From Tissierella sp. Yu-01 (GTDB taxonomy: Bacteria; Bacillota; Clostridia; Tissierellales; Tissierellaceae): a DNA stretch of 64,000 bases. Below, piece after piece: positions 9,201 through 17,409 of this stretch (position 1 is the first letter of the stretch; every line of letters begins with the position of its first letter). A program made the position numbers and the translations under genes. The notes under the pieces are model-generated. The model ran no database searches and had not been told where the DNA came from. It saw only the letters and a program-made list of their open reading frames with translations. The DNA lies in the NCBI RefSeq assembly GCF_029537395.1, contig NZ_CP120677.1, forward strand, positions 992,001 through 1,056,000, in the 5' to 3' direction.

Positions 9201-9900
9201 ATCTCAACATTCCACCCATTTGTGGCATCATATCATAGATTGTAACATCATGACCAGCTGCCAATAAGAAATAAGCTGCTGAAAGTCCACCAGGTCCTCC
9301 ACCAATGATACCTACTTTTTTCCCAGTAGATGGAGCCATTTCAGGCATAAATATCTCTTTATCTCTTAAATCTATATCAGCTACAAATGACTTTAAGTAT
9401 GCTATTGAAACAGGTTCTTCAACTAATTGTCTACGACATGCATCTTCACATGGATGTGGGCAAACTCTTCCTATACTGGCTGGAAGTGGTAGTTGTTCCT
9501 TGATTAATTTCAATGCTTCCTTAAACTCACCATTAGCTATTAACCCTACATATCCTTGACAATCAGTACTTCCTGGACATGCTCTTTTACAGGGAGCATA
9601 ACAATCACCTGTATGGTCTGACAAAAGCAATTCTAAAGCTGCTTTTCTGGTACTAATCACCTTAGGTGTATTTGTGTTGATTACCATACCATCTGATGCT
9701 ACTGTAGCACAAGCTCTAAGAAGTTTTGGAACACCTTCTGCTTCAATAACACATAGGCCGCAGGATCCATAAATCTCTACTCTTCCATCAAAACACATAG
9801 TAGGGATTTCTATTCCATTAGCTCTAGCTATATCTAAAATAGTCTGACCCATATTACCCTGTACTTCTTTACCATTTATATTAAGATGTATAATAGTCAT
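6295..9900 (-). CDS. NuoG/GltD-type fusion: large subunit of an Nfn/Stn-like electron-transfer complex
   Basis: A 1201-residue soluble iron-sulfur flavoprotein. Order: a [2Fe-2S] ferredoxin domain (Cys36, 47, 50, 64); a cysteine-rich linker (Cys100, 104, 108, 114, then 147, 151, 155); a GltD/NfnB-like NAD(P)H:FAD domain at 190-505 with two dinucleotide motifs (GIIGGGPGGL and VVGGGNTAMD); more clusters at 567-571, a two-[4Fe-4S] ferredoxin domain at 612-675 (CILCGLCVRVC, CISCGQCVSVCP); and from 690 a formate-dehydrogenase/NuoG-like molybdopterin fold (CSFCSVGC, Cys730). At the place of the Mo/W-binding Cys or Sec (near 821) the sequence is NRNYGG, so formate dehydrogenase activity is unlikely. 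With the NuoF- and NuoE-like genes upstream it resembles the Sporomusa-type transhydrogenase StnABC, which couples NADH, NADPH and ferredoxin. The exact reaction is inference. Confidence 0.82.
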   Translation of the reverse strand: MTIIHLNINGKEVQGNMGQTILDIARANGIEIPTMCFDGRVEIYGSCGLCVIEAEGVPKLLRACATVASDGMVINTNTPKVISTRKAALELLLSDHTGDCYAPCKRACPGSTDCQGYVGLIANGEFKEALKLIKEQLPLPASIGRVCPHPCEDACRRQLVEEPVSIAYLKSFVADIDLRDKEIFMPEMAPSTGKKVGIIGGGPGGLSAAYFLLAAGHDVTIYDMMPQMGGMLRYGIPEYRLPKKVLDQEIAIIEKLGAKLVNNIKIGRDLDLDYVRKNFDAVYISVGAWKSTSLRVKGEELPGVIGGIDFLRNAALNIPMDIGEKIAVVGGGNTAMDACRTAIRLGAKEVYLLYRRTEEEMPAEEIEIIEAREEGVTFKFLVAPEEIIEENGRAAKIKLQKMELGEPDSSGRRRPMPIEGEFEFLDVDLIIGAIGQQSNLEGFESIEKTPKGTISADEATFSTSTTGVFAGGDVINKGADIAIKAIGDAKKAADVINSYLEGDIVPYEAPYVVTRDNTITAEDFVDRQVKHRSPMPHLSSEDRRYNFEEVNLGFSPEKAMEDAKRCLECGCHDVFECKLYTYANEYDVHPEKFEGEVHRREFDDAHPFIVRNSDKCILCGLCVRVCDQVMDNGALGLVNRGFDTIVKPSLDLSLAETSCISCGQCVSVCPVGAIQERLQIEKSVPVKAEETKTVCSFCSVGCNISLNTKGDMLYRALPDKDSKVDNGLLCVKGRFGYDQANKKTRLVKPLVRKNGKLEETTWEEALKLAAKKMQSLKMQCGHEAVGFTVSDRYTNEEIYIIKKFAKDFLSTDNITSFNRNYGGIADVLGLDASTNTFDELKLAEYILLVGSDVMKDHTIAALKIKEAVKNGGKLVVINDFNSQVDDWASKTVYADNNANFLKEILKAIIDLGFAPKNANGYEELQESLKDVVPSTDAKEIAESYTKAKKAMIVFDQNYLTNDAARLIADIAVVSGQVAKPRRGIIQLKPKNNSQGLVDMGIDKPSVDIVKAIEDKTLKGLMIFGEDIEGVNLENLEFLVVQDLYLTPTAELADVVLPAVSYAESTGTYTSTERRIQKTNAAIPALSGYKNWEVVNEMMYVLGKTENYNSIEELTEEISRNIHGYKGLGKLTEAAYWPLGESNVLYVDGFYTPDKKANLLIVGDSKLFERRTITDFVEKEFNKVVESIGEEPVTEELADAQA

Positions 9901-9916
9901 ATTTCACCCCTACCTT

Positions 9917-11659
9917 CTAGTTTATTTCCACAGCATTAAACTTACACACATCATGACATTTACCACATTTCGTACATATCTCTTTATCTATAACATGCAT
10001 TCCCTTTAGTACACCAGTTATTGCATCTACTGGACAATTCCTAGCACAAATTGTACATCCAGTACAATTATCTTTAATTTCATAGGTAATCAAACTTTTA
10101 CACACATGAGCAGGACATTTTTTCTCATTTATATGAGCTTCAAATTCACTTCTAAAATTCTTTATCATACTTAAAACTGGATTTGGTGCTGTAATTCCTA
10201 ATTGACACAATGACCCTGCTTGGACATCTCTAGCTAATTGTTCTAGTGTTTCAATATCCCCTTCTTTTCCTTTACCCTCTGTTATTCTTTCAAGTATCTC
10301 AAGCATTCTCTTGGTTCCTAAACGGCAATGGATACACTTACCACAAGATTCCTTTCTAGTAAATGATAGAAAGAATTTAGCCATTTCAACCATACATGCA
10401 CTTTCATCTATTACAACCATACCTCCGGAACCCATTATAGCTCCAACTTTAGATACGGATTCATAGTCAATTGGAGTGTCAATTAACTCTGCAGGAATAC
10501 ATCCTCCTGATGGTCCCCCCATTTGAACAGCCTTGAATTTTTTATTCCCACTTAATCCTCCACCAATATCATATATAATTTCTCTAAGAGGCATTCCCAT
10601 TGGAACTTCAACTAGACCACCCTTTTTAATCTTTCCTGTTAATGCAAAAACCTTTGTACCCTTGGATTTTTCTGAACCAAGTCTTGCATATTCTTCTCCA
10701 CCGTGTTTAAATATCCATGGAACATTTGCAAATGTCTCTACATTATTTATATTAGTTGGTTTGTTCCAGAAACCCTTTTGTGCAGGAAATGGTGGTTTTA
10801 ATCTAGGCATACCTCTTTCACCTTCAAGGGAGGCAATCAATGCTGTTTCTTCTCCGCAAACAAATGCTCCAGCTCCAGCTTTTATTCTAATGTCAAAATC
10901 AAATCCCAAACCTAGTATATTCTTACCTAAATATCCGACATTTCTAGCCTGAGCAATTGCTATTTCAAGTCTCTTTATAGCAAGTGGATATTCGGCTCTA
11001 ACATAAATAATTCCTTCATTAGCGCCCATTGCATAACCACCAATAATCATACCTTCAAGTATTCTGTGTGGATCTCCTTCAAGTACACTTCTATCCATAA
11101 ATGCACCAGGGTCACCTTCATCAGCATTACAAACCATATATTTTGGAGTAGCCTTTTCTTTATATGCAGCATTCCACTTAAACCATGTAGGGAATCCTGC
11201 CCCACCTCTACCTCTTAATCCAGCTATCTTTACCTCTTCAATAACTTCTTCTTGAGTCATCTTAAGGGCTTTCTTTAACCCATCATAACCACCTGTTGCT
11301 ATGTAATCATCTATCTCTTCGGGATTTATATAACCACAGTTTTCAATTGCTATTCTAACTTGTCTGTTTTGAGCTTCCATATCTTCTTTAGATATTATTG
11401 ACGCTTCATCGAATTCCTTTTTCAATGCTTTTTCTAGAAGGTTTAGAACATTATCAGGAGATACCTTAACACATCTGTCTAAATGACCTTCTTCATCATA
11501 GAAATCAACTATTGGCTCTAAATGACAAGAACCTACGCACCCTGCTATTCTTAAATCTATGTCTAAATCCTTTTTTTCTATTTCATCCTTAAGTAAATTA
11601 AATACTTTATTAGCACCAGCTGCTATACCACAGCTTCCAAGACCAACAACAACTTTCAT
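9917..11659 (-). CDS. NuoF/HydB-like NADH- and FMN-binding subunit
   Basis: A 580-residue protein. Residues 1-90 form a thioredoxin-like [2Fe-2S] domain (SCGIAAGA, AGCVGSCH); residues about 130-420 are the NuoF core with the FMN/NADH motifs GLRGRGGAGFPTW and CNADEGDPGAFMDR; an SLBB domain follows; ESCGKCIHCRLG binds a [4Fe-4S] cluster near 470; the C-terminus has a two-[4Fe-4S] ferredoxin domain (CTGCTICARNCP, CTKCGKCHDVC). This layout is that of HydB/HndC and of StnB, the flavin subunit that in bifurcating complexes exchanges electrons with NADH. It lies between the NuoE-like gene (1-base gap) and the large subunit (16-base gap) in one operon. Confidence 0.93.
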   Translation of the reverse strand: MKVVVGLGSCGIAAGANKVFNLLKDEIEKKDLDIDLRIAGCVGSCHLEPIVDFYDEEGHLDRCVKVSPDNVLNLLEKALKKEFDEASIISKEDMEAQNRQVRIAIENCGYINPEEIDDYIATGGYDGLKKALKMTQEEVIEEVKIAGLRGRGGAGFPTWFKWNAAYKEKATPKYMVCNADEGDPGAFMDRSVLEGDPHRILEGMIIGGYAMGANEGIIYVRAEYPLAIKRLEIAIAQARNVGYLGKNILGLGFDFDIRIKAGAGAFVCGEETALIASLEGERGMPRLKPPFPAQKGFWNKPTNINNVETFANVPWIFKHGGEEYARLGSEKSKGTKVFALTGKIKKGGLVEVPMGMPLREIIYDIGGGLSGNKKFKAVQMGGPSGGCIPAELIDTPIDYESVSKVGAIMGSGGMVVIDESACMVEMAKFFLSFTRKESCGKCIHCRLGTKRMLEILERITEGKGKEGDIETLEQLARDVQAGSLCQLGITAPNPVLSMIKNFRSEFEAHINEKKCPAHVCKSLITYEIKDNCTGCTICARNCPVDAITGVLKGMHVIDKEICTKCGKCHDVCKFNAVEIN

Positions 11660-11660
11660 G

Positions 11661-12191
11661 TTAATTTGCCTCCTTTGCTAATGACTTAGACTTTATTTCT
11701 CTTAATATCTTTTTTGTTTTCTGTGGTGTAAGACTTCCATAGGTTTCTCCGTTTATCATCATTACAGGAGATAAGCTACAGCATCCTAGGCATGCCACAT
11801 TATTTAATGTAAATAGCTTGTCCTCAGTCGTCTCTCCATCTTGTATATTAAGCTCTTCTACAATAGCATCTTCAATTTTATCTGCACCATTTACATGGCA
11901 TGCAGTTCCTTTGCAAAGCATTATAATATTTTCACCTACAGGACTTAATCTAAATTGAGCATAAAATGTTGCAACACCATATACTTGGGAACACTTTACT
12001 CCTGTTTCATGAGATATATAGTCTAACACTGATAGTGGTAGATAGCCATATACTTCTTGTGCATGCTGTAAAATTGTTATCAAACTTCCCTTTATTCCTT
12101 TGTACTCATGTAGAACATCATTAAGTAAGGATAAATCCACGTCCGCATCAGCAAATCTTGACTTTAAGCCTTTTCCTTCACAACAGCCCAC
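11661..12191 (-). CDS. NuoE/HydC-like [2Fe-2S] subunit
   Basis: A 176-residue thioredoxin-like protein. Helical N-terminus (residues 20-85) with the NuoE pattern LITILQHAQEVYGYLP, then Cys93, Cys98, Cys134 and Cys138 in the C-x4-C...C-x3-C spacing that binds one [2Fe-2S] cluster. It starts at GTG, eight bases after AAAGGAG. It is the first gene of the three-gene complex and passes electrons to or from the NuoF-like flavin subunit. About 210 bases upstream are free of genes; a TTGACA on the minus strand near 12283-12288 could be its -35, but no good -10 is visible. Confidence 0.94.
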   Translation of the reverse strand: MGCCEGKGLKSRFADADVDLSLLNDVLHEYKGIKGSLITILQHAQEVYGYLPLSVLDYISHETGVKCSQVYGVATFYAQFRLSPVGENIIMLCKGTACHVNGADKIEDAIVEELNIQDGETTEDKLFTLNNVACLGCCSLSPVMMINGETYGSLTPQKTKKILREIKSKSLAKEAN

Positions 12192-12364
12192 GGTATCAAC
12201 TCCTTTACATATTTTGTGATATACACTAATACAAATACCATATCGAGGAAAACGTTACCTATAGATTGCCTATATTTGTACTTATGTCAAAAAAGTATCA
12301 CATATATATTGTATATCTATAAAGTATTATTATCAACATAAAAATATGCAAGATAGTGACGTAA

Positions 12365-12395
12365 TAAAAAATCCCGTTGATACGGGACTTTTTAT
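12365..12395 (-). terminator. Terminator of the small hydrophobic protein gene
   Basis: TCCCGT/ACGGGA stem flanked by A and T runs on both sides, ten bases past the stop at 12405; it can work in both directions. Confidence 0.88.
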
Positions 12396-12404
12396 TGTAT
12401 TATT

Positions 12405-12614
12405 CTAGAAGAATTCTCCACTAAATATTATTACTAATAATAGGAAGAAGAATAATAACGAATCATCTGATTCTCCTCCTCCAAAGAAGCATCCATTGGA
12501 GAATAAAATCACTAATATTAGGAAGAAGAATAATAAGGAATCGTCAATATCATTGAATCCTCCAAATAATCCGTCTCTTCTACGGTTGTTGTTTAAAGTT
12601 AGATCTTCAGACAT
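12405..12614 (-). CDS. Small glycine/phenylalanine-rich hydrophobic protein
   Basis: A 69-residue protein with a charged start (MSEDLTLNNNRRRDG) and two near-repeats of a hydrophobic helix: DDSLLFFFLILVILFS and DDSLLFFFLLLVIIFS, separated by a GGG-containing turn. AAGGAGG precedes the ATG and a terminator follows, so it is an independent gene. A similar protein lies at 15865-16071. Such tiny Gly-rich membrane proteins resemble in style the YjcZ-like and spore-associated peptides of Firmicutes, but I do not recognise the family and the function is unknown. Confidence 0.7.
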   Translation of the reverse strand: MSEDLTLNNNRRRDGLFGGFNDIDDSLLFFFLILVILFSNGCFFGGGESDDSLLFFFLLLVIIFSGEFF

Positions 12615-12749
12615 AATAATCCTCCTTTTGATTTATTACTCAATTCATTTTATGAAATCTATATAATAGTTGTTACATCCTTTACATAAATAATCAATAA
12701 TTGGAGAAACTTCTGTTAAATATTAAACTTAATAATTAAGGAGGCATTT

Positions 12750-12959
12750 ATGGATTCAATAGCATTAACACTTGTAATTATTGGTGCATTAAATTGGTTA
12801 TTAGTAGGCTTATTTCAATTTGACCTAGTAGCTAGTCTATTTGGCGGAATGGATTCAATACTCAGTAGAATTATATATTCCCTAGTAGGTCTTGCTGGTA
12901 TATATAGCTTCAAGTTCTATGGAAGGGAAAGATCAGATAAAAAAACAAGAGTGGATTAA
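12750..12959 (+). CDS. DUF378 family small membrane protein
   Basis: A 69-residue protein with two membrane helices and the DUF378 pattern: ALTLVIIGALNWLLVGLFQFD, then LFGG and IIYSLVGLAGIY. The tail is short and basic. Members are widespread in Firmicutes and other bacteria and are of unknown function. AAGGAGG lies nine bases before the ATG. It stands alone, divergent from the small hydrophobic protein gene and convergent with pmbA across a shared terminator. Confidence 0.9.
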   Translation: MDSIALTLVIIGALNWLLVGLFQFDLVASLFGGMDSILSRIIYSLVGLAGIYSFKFYGRERSDKKTRVD

Positions 12960-12981
12960 TTAATTCCACTCTTGTTTTTTT
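12941..12981. terminator. Bidirectional terminator between DUF378 gene and pmbA
   Basis: AAAAACAAGAGTGGA and TCCACTCTTGTTTTT form a 15-base stem with T runs on both strands; it overlaps both stop codons. Confidence 0.93.
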
Positions 12982-14329
12982 ATTCTCCTGCTATCGATAG
13001 TGATTTTACTTTTACAGTTGGAGAACCAAAGTATCCATTACCCGGGAATCCAAATTTTAAATCATCACCTATTACTTCTATATTCTTTAATAATTCAAAG
13101 AAATTACCTGCTATTGTGATCTGATTTATAGGTCTATTTATTTTACCATTAAGTATCTCATAACCATATGCAGATAATGAGAAATCACCCGAAACTGGAT
13201 TTAATCCAGAATGTAGACCTGCGACACTTATTATATAAACACCGATATCAATATCTTTTATTATGTCATCGAAAGATGTTTCTCCCTTTTCAACATAAAA
13301 ATTACTTGGTGAAATTGCTAAGGTTGATTTATATGAAGTTCTAGAACCATTTCCAGTTGACTCTATACCTTCCTTTTTGGCTGTTCTCCAATTATGCAAT
13401 AATGTTTTTAGTACTCCCTTGTCTATTACCTTTTTGTACTTTGTACTAGTGCCTTCGTCATCAAAAGAACTTGTAGCGAATCCTTCTTCTAATAAAGGAT
13501 TATCAACTAAAGTTAGTACAGGAGTAGCTATTTCTTCCCCTACCTTATCCTTTAATAAGGATAGTCCTTTTTGCGCACTATCGGCAGAAAATACAGAAGT
13601 AAATGCTTCAAGTAAATCGGCAAATATCTTATTCTTTATAACTGTTGGATAGTCCCCTGTTTTTATCGGAGTTGCCCCTAACATGGATATAGCCTCATCA
13701 ACAGCATCTTTGGCTATATCTTTAGAATCTATGGTAGAAAGATTAGAAAATACTCTATAACCAATACCCGTCTTTGTATCATCACCATCTTTGACTACTA
13801 CTGAAATATAGGCTAATCCACCATTTTGTTTATGATGTAAATCTACTCCATTTGTGTTCTTTAGCATTTTCTCTTGTTCAAATTCTTGATATCCACAATT
13901 TTGTACTGCAACTACTCTATTATCTAAAGTATATGCAAATTTCTCTATATTTTTGGCAAATTCTATTTTGTCTTCAATTGGGACAGCAGTAAGGCTACTA
14001 TTGTATACATTTATTTCTCCATATTCAGGTGAACCGTTAAATATTTCGTCCCCGTCAACAATATCTATATACCTTCCATTTTCAAATGCATCTTCAATCA
14101 ACATATCTATAGAACTCTCATCAAGCTTTTCAGTATATGCATATCCCATTTTCTCATTTGCAATTCCTCTTAAAGATAATCCCCCTGATTCAGAGATACT
14201 ATATTTATCAAGTTCTCCTTTAAATACTCCTATTTCAATAGATTTGTTCTTAACTAAATAGGTTTCAAGCTCTTTCATCTTTGTCTTTCCCCTAGTTAAT
14301 ATCTCATCAATTAGTTTTATATTATCCAT
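12980..14329 (-). CDS. pmbA: PmbA/TldE-like subunit of the TldD-TldE protease
   Basis: A 449-residue protein of the TldD/PmbA family. Recognisable family patterns are SGGLSLRGI near residue 50, SKSANILFF-equivalent core, LHNWRTAKKEGIESTGNGSR in the middle third and SGDFSLSAYGYEILNG near the end. It lacks the HExxxH zinc motif, as expected for the TldE-type partner. TldD/TldE heterodimers degrade unfolded peptides and mature some ribosomally made peptides. It follows tldD by two bases on the same strand, so the two are coupled. A GGGGG-rich ribosome binding site precedes the ATG. Confidence 0.94.
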   Translation of the reverse strand: MDNIKLIDEILTRGKTKMKELETYLVKNKSIEIGVFKGELDKYSISESGGLSLRGIANEKMGYAYTEKLDESSIDMLIEDAFENGRYIDIVDGDEIFNGSPEYGEINVYNSSLTAVPIEDKIEFAKNIEKFAYTLDNRVVAVQNCGYQEFEQEKMLKNTNGVDLHHKQNGGLAYISVVVKDGDDTKTGIGYRVFSNLSTIDSKDIAKDAVDEAISMLGATPIKTGDYPTVIKNKIFADLLEAFTSVFSADSAQKGLSLLKDKVGEEIATPVLTLVDNPLLEEGFATSSFDDEGTSTKYKKVIDKGVLKTLLHNWRTAKKEGIESTGNGSRTSYKSTLAISPSNFYVEKGETSFDDIIKDIDIGVYIISVAGLHSGLNPVSGDFSLSAYGYEILNGKINRPINQITIAGNFFELLKNIEVIGDDLKFGFPGNGYFGSPTVKVKSLSIAGE

Positions 14330-14331
14330 TA

Positions 14332-15723
14332 TTACTCATCCCCCTTTCTTCCACCAACTGTTAAAGCCTTTACTCTTATGGAAGGTTGGCCTACATTTGC
14401 AGGTATAGATCCACTTTCAGCACCACACATCCCCTGTCCTAATGATAGATTGTTGCCCACCATATCTATTAATTCTAATACCTTATTTCCTTTACCAATC
14501 AATGTTGCTCCTCTGACTGGCTTGATAATTTTGCCTTCTTCCACTATATAACCTTCCATAACTGCAAAGTTAAAATCACCTGTTGCAGGATTTACACTTC
14601 CACCACCTAATTTCTTAGCATATAATCCCTTTTCAGTATTTGAGATCATATGGTCAAGACTTGAATTTCCAGCAGCAATAAACGTATTATTCATACGAGA
14701 AGTAGGTGCAAACTTATAAGATTGTCTACGTGCTGAACCTGTAGACTTCATTCCCATTCTTCTTCCATTCAACTTATCTATTAAATATGATTTTAGAATT
14801 CCATTTTCAATCAATATATTCCTTTGAGTCGGAGTACCTTCATCATCAATATTTGTTGTACCCCAGCCATTAGGAATTGTTCCATCGTCTATTGCTGTGA
14901 CTAAGGGAGATGCTACTACCTGACCAAGTCTATCGGCAAAGGCTGATGTTCCTTTGGAAACGAAAGCAGCCTCCAGAGCATGGCCGCAAGCTTCATGAAA
15001 TAATACTCCACCAAATTCATTGTCTATGATTACAGGCATTACTCCACTTGGGCAATAGTCTGCATATACCATTGTCTTGGCTATTCTTGAAGCTTCCCTG
15101 GCTATATCTTCAACTTTTATTTTGTCATAGAATTCAAAACCCATGGACGACCCCGGTGAGTAGTATCCCTGCTGCATTTCACCATCTTTAGAAGCCACAG
15201 AATTTACAGAGTATCTGGTTCTAACTCTTTTGTCAGCGGCCAATAGTCCATCAGTATTAGCTATTAAAACATTTTGTTCTTCCTCCATATAGCTAACAAC
15301 AACCTGAGAAATAACAGAATCATAGTTCTTTGCTGCTTCAAATCCCCTTCTTAAAAGCTCTATCTTATGTGACATCGGAATATTGATAGGATATTTTAAA
15401 ATTGGATTATTATTGCTAGTAGTTGCCTTCATAAAATTCAACTTTAAATCTATTTTGGTTGAATTCAATGCTGCTGAAGCTTTCTTTGCAACTTTAATCA
15501 GATTTTGTTCCGATGAATCGTTTGTATAGGCATAAATACTATTGAATTTATCTAATATTCTTATTCCTACACCAAAATCCCTTCCTGATATATTGTTTTC
15601 AATTAGTCCACCAACAAGTTTTATATTTCCGTTATTTTTGTCTTCAACAAAGAGTTCTGCAAAATCTCCACCCTTTGATAAGGCCGCATTAAGCACATTT
15701 TCTATTACTTTTTCCTTTAACAA
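14332..15723 (-). CDS. tldD: TldD zinc metalloprotease
   Basis: A 463-residue member of the TldD/PmbA family with the HEACGH zinc motif at residues 243-248 and the downstream cysteine in GQGMCGAESG near 440, which supplies the third zinc ligand in the Escherichia coli enzyme. It starts at TTG, five bases after GGGAGGCGG. Paired with pmbA it forms the peptide-threading protease. No modified-peptide precursor or maturation enzyme is visible next to it, so general peptide turnover is the more likely role. Confidence 0.95.
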   Translation of the reverse strand: MLKEKVIENVLNAALSKGGDFAELFVEDKNNGNIKLVGGLIENNISGRDFGVGIRILDKFNSIYAYTNDSSEQNLIKVAKKASAALNSTKIDLKLNFMKATTSNNNPILKYPINIPMSHKIELLRRGFEAAKNYDSVISQVVVSYMEEEQNVLIANTDGLLAADKRVRTRYSVNSVASKDGEMQQGYYSPGSSMGFEFYDKIKVEDIAREASRIAKTMVYADYCPSGVMPVIIDNEFGGVLFHEACGHALEAAFVSKGTSAFADRLGQVVASPLVTAIDDGTIPNGWGTTNIDDEGTPTQRNILIENGILKSYLIDKLNGRRMGMKSTGSARRQSYKFAPTSRMNNTFIAAGNSSLDHMISNTEKGLYAKKLGGGSVNPATGDFNFAVMEGYIVEEGKIIKPVRGATLIGKGNKVLELIDMVGNNLSLGQGMCGAESGSIPANVGQPSIRVKALTVGGRKGDE

Positions 15724-15828
15724 ATTACCGCCTCCCTATATGTATTTCTATTTTATAAGCACTAAGATATTCCTCACATTGTTGTAATCAGTTACACTTA
15801 TTATATCAAATAAAGCTAATGCTGGAAG

Positions 15829-15866
15829 AAAAAACACAGTAGATTTAACTCTACTGTGCTTTTTCT
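15829..15866 (-). terminator. Terminator of the second small Gly-rich gene
   Basis: AAAACACAGTAGA pairs with TCTACTGTGCTTTT around a short loop; the minus strand ends in a T run. Confidence 0.9.
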
Positions 15867-16071
15867 AAAAATGTTTGTGATCCTTATCGTCATTTAATAG
15901 GAAGAAAAGAATGATTATCCAGATAATCAAATTATCATCAAATAGTCCACCGCCACCATGATGTCCTCCGCCTCCGAATATTCCTTTTCCGTCCCCAGAT
16001 AATAATAAGAATAAAAGAATAATTAGGATAATGTTGTTATCTTTTCCGAAAATGCCCTGTAACATGCACAT
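15865..16071 (-). CDS. Small glycine/histidine-rich hydrophobic protein
   Basis: A 68-residue protein: a short start, a hydrophobic helix (NIILIILLFLLLSGDG), a Gly/His linker (GGGGHHGGGG), a second helix introduced by LFDD (NLIIWIIILFFLLND) and a histidine-containing tail (DKDHKHF). The two-helix, Asp-Asp and Gly layout parallels the protein at 12405-12614, suggesting paralogy. AGGGGG lies upstream and a terminator follows. No family recognised; histidines could bind metal but this is speculation. Confidence 0.65.
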   Translation of the reverse strand: MCMLQGIFGKDNNIILIILLFLLLSGDGKGIFGGGGHHGGGGLFDDNLIIWIIILFFLLNDDKDHKHF

Positions 16072-16119
16072 ACCCCCTTCATTGAATTAATATATATTAT
16101 TCAACGAGGGTAGTATGTG

Positions 16120-16665
16120 TTACTCCTTATCTAGCTCATCCCTAAGTTCAACGATTGACTTTGTTGAGATATTTTCTGGATTTATTTCAAGCATATTAAT
16201 TATCTTATCCAATGCTTTCTCATTCTCTACCTCAATTTCCATATATGGATAAGGATAAGTATTCTCATCCCATATATCTAAATCAATTCTAGCATTCTCC
16301 AATAAATATGAAGTTCTTTTTTTATGGCCTGCCTCAATTTTGTCAAAGCCTAAATCATGTAATATTTCCAACATAACATCTTTGTTTTCAATATTAGTAT
16401 TAAGTTCTATGTTTTCTCTTACATAATTATTTTTTAGATTCTTCTTTAAAGTCAAAGTAGTAGTTTCTTTATCATTCAATAAGTCCTTGGTTTCTCTTAT
16501 TCTAAGATAGGCATCTATAGAAGATTTAATAGGATTCTTACTAGAATCTATTAATGTATTAACTTGAAGTTCCTTGGAAATAAGCTTGCCACCAAGAGCT
16601 AAAATCTTCACTTCTATCTGTTCTATATCAATATTTAAAATCTTCACTTCTAGTTCTTTTACCAT
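16120..16665 (-). CDS. CYTH domain protein (class IV adenylate cyclase-like)
   Basis: A 181-residue protein with the CYTH signature ExExK at the start (KELEVKI), RIRE and TLTLKK basic strands, and acidic residues MEIEVEN in the last third, all expected of the eight-stranded triphosphate tunnel. Relatives are class IV adenylate cyclases (CyaB) and inorganic triphosphatases. Which of these it is cannot be told from sequence. It is the last gene of a minus-strand run, eight bases after nagB, and has AGGTGATA before its ATG. Confidence 0.87.
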   Translation of the reverse strand: MVKELEVKILNIDIEQIEVKILALGGKLISKELQVNTLIDSSKNPIKSSIDAYLRIRETKDLLNDKETTTLTLKKNLKNNYVRENIELNTNIENKDVMLEILHDLGFDKIEAGHKKRTSYLLENARIDLDIWDENTYPYPYMEIEVENEKALDKIINMLEINPENISTKSIVELRDELDKE

Positions 16666-16673
16666 ATTATCAC

Positions 16674-17405
16674 CTATTTTGATTTACCATAAGCTTCTTC
16701 ATCGATGATTAATGTAAAATCTGGATGAAGCAACAGGAATGAAGCTGGATTTTGAGTTGAAATCCTATCACATTTTAGAATATTTTTTATGGCTTCTGCT
16801 TTCCTAGTTCCGTTTGCTAAAAGTATTATCTTCCTTGCCTTAAGTATACTTCCTATTCCCATAGAAATAGCTTTTTTAGGTACTTCTTCAAGAGAATCAA
16901 AAAATCTTGAATTAACTTTAATAGTATCTTCTGTTAAGTCTTCTATACTAGTACCAATGGACAGTGAATTATCTGGTTCATTAAATGCAATATGTCCATT
17001 TTCACCAACGCCAAGGATTTGTATATCTATTCCGCCTGCCTCTTCTATATATTTATCATATAACTTACAGTACTCTTCTGGATTAACTGCTTTACCATCT
17101 GGAACGTGAGTATTGTTCTTATCTATATTAATATGATTAAACAGATTTTCATCCATAAAATATCTATAGCTGCTAGGATTATTCCCATCTAGTCCTAAGT
17201 ATTCGTCTAGATTAAAGGTTTTAACTTTTGAAAAATCAAGTTCTTCCTCTTTATGCATTCTGATTAATTCCTTGTATGCACCCATTGGGGTACTGCCAGT
17301 TGCTAACCCAAGTACAATAGTAGGATTTTTCCTAACCTCATCAGAAATTATTTTTCCTGCAGTCTTGCTAACATCTTCATAATTCTTTTCAATTATTATT
17401 TTCAT
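16674..17405 (-). CDS. nagB: Glucosamine-6-phosphate deaminase
   Basis: A 243-residue NagB. Landmarks are LGLATGSTPMGAY near residue 35, the catalytic region FNLDEYLGL, GVGENGHIAFNEP and STQNPASFLL-type C-terminal strands. It converts glucosamine-6-phosphate to fructose-6-phosphate and ammonia, feeding amino sugars into glycolysis. The start is the ATG at 17405 preceded by GGGGAGTG; a longer reading from 17462 would add 19 residues and overlap the next gene. No nagA lies nearby. It is embedded in an operon-like run with unrelated functions. Confidence 0.95.
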   Translation of the reverse strand: MKIIIEKNYEDVSKTAGKIISDEVRKNPTIVLGLATGSTPMGAYKELIRMHKEEELDFSKVKTFNLDEYLGLDGNNPSSYRYFMDENLFNHINIDKNNTHVPDGKAVNPEEYCKLYDKYIEEAGGIDIQILGVGENGHIAFNEPDNSLSIGTSIEDLTEDTIKVNSRFFDSLEEVPKKAISMGIGSILKARKIILLANGTRKAEAIKNILKCDRISTQNPASFLLLHPDFTLIIDEEAYGKSK

Positions 17406-17409
17406 ATAT

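Noticed and set aside
6295-9900. Reading the 1201-residue protein as an active formate dehydrogenase
   Set aside because: The position of the metal-binding Cys or Sec holds NRNYGG and there is no in-frame TGA for selenocysteine.
12192-12404. Rex operator or known riboswitch before the NuoEF operon
   Set aside because: No TTGTTAA-type dyad or aptamer consensus was found; only an isolated TTGACA without a good -10.
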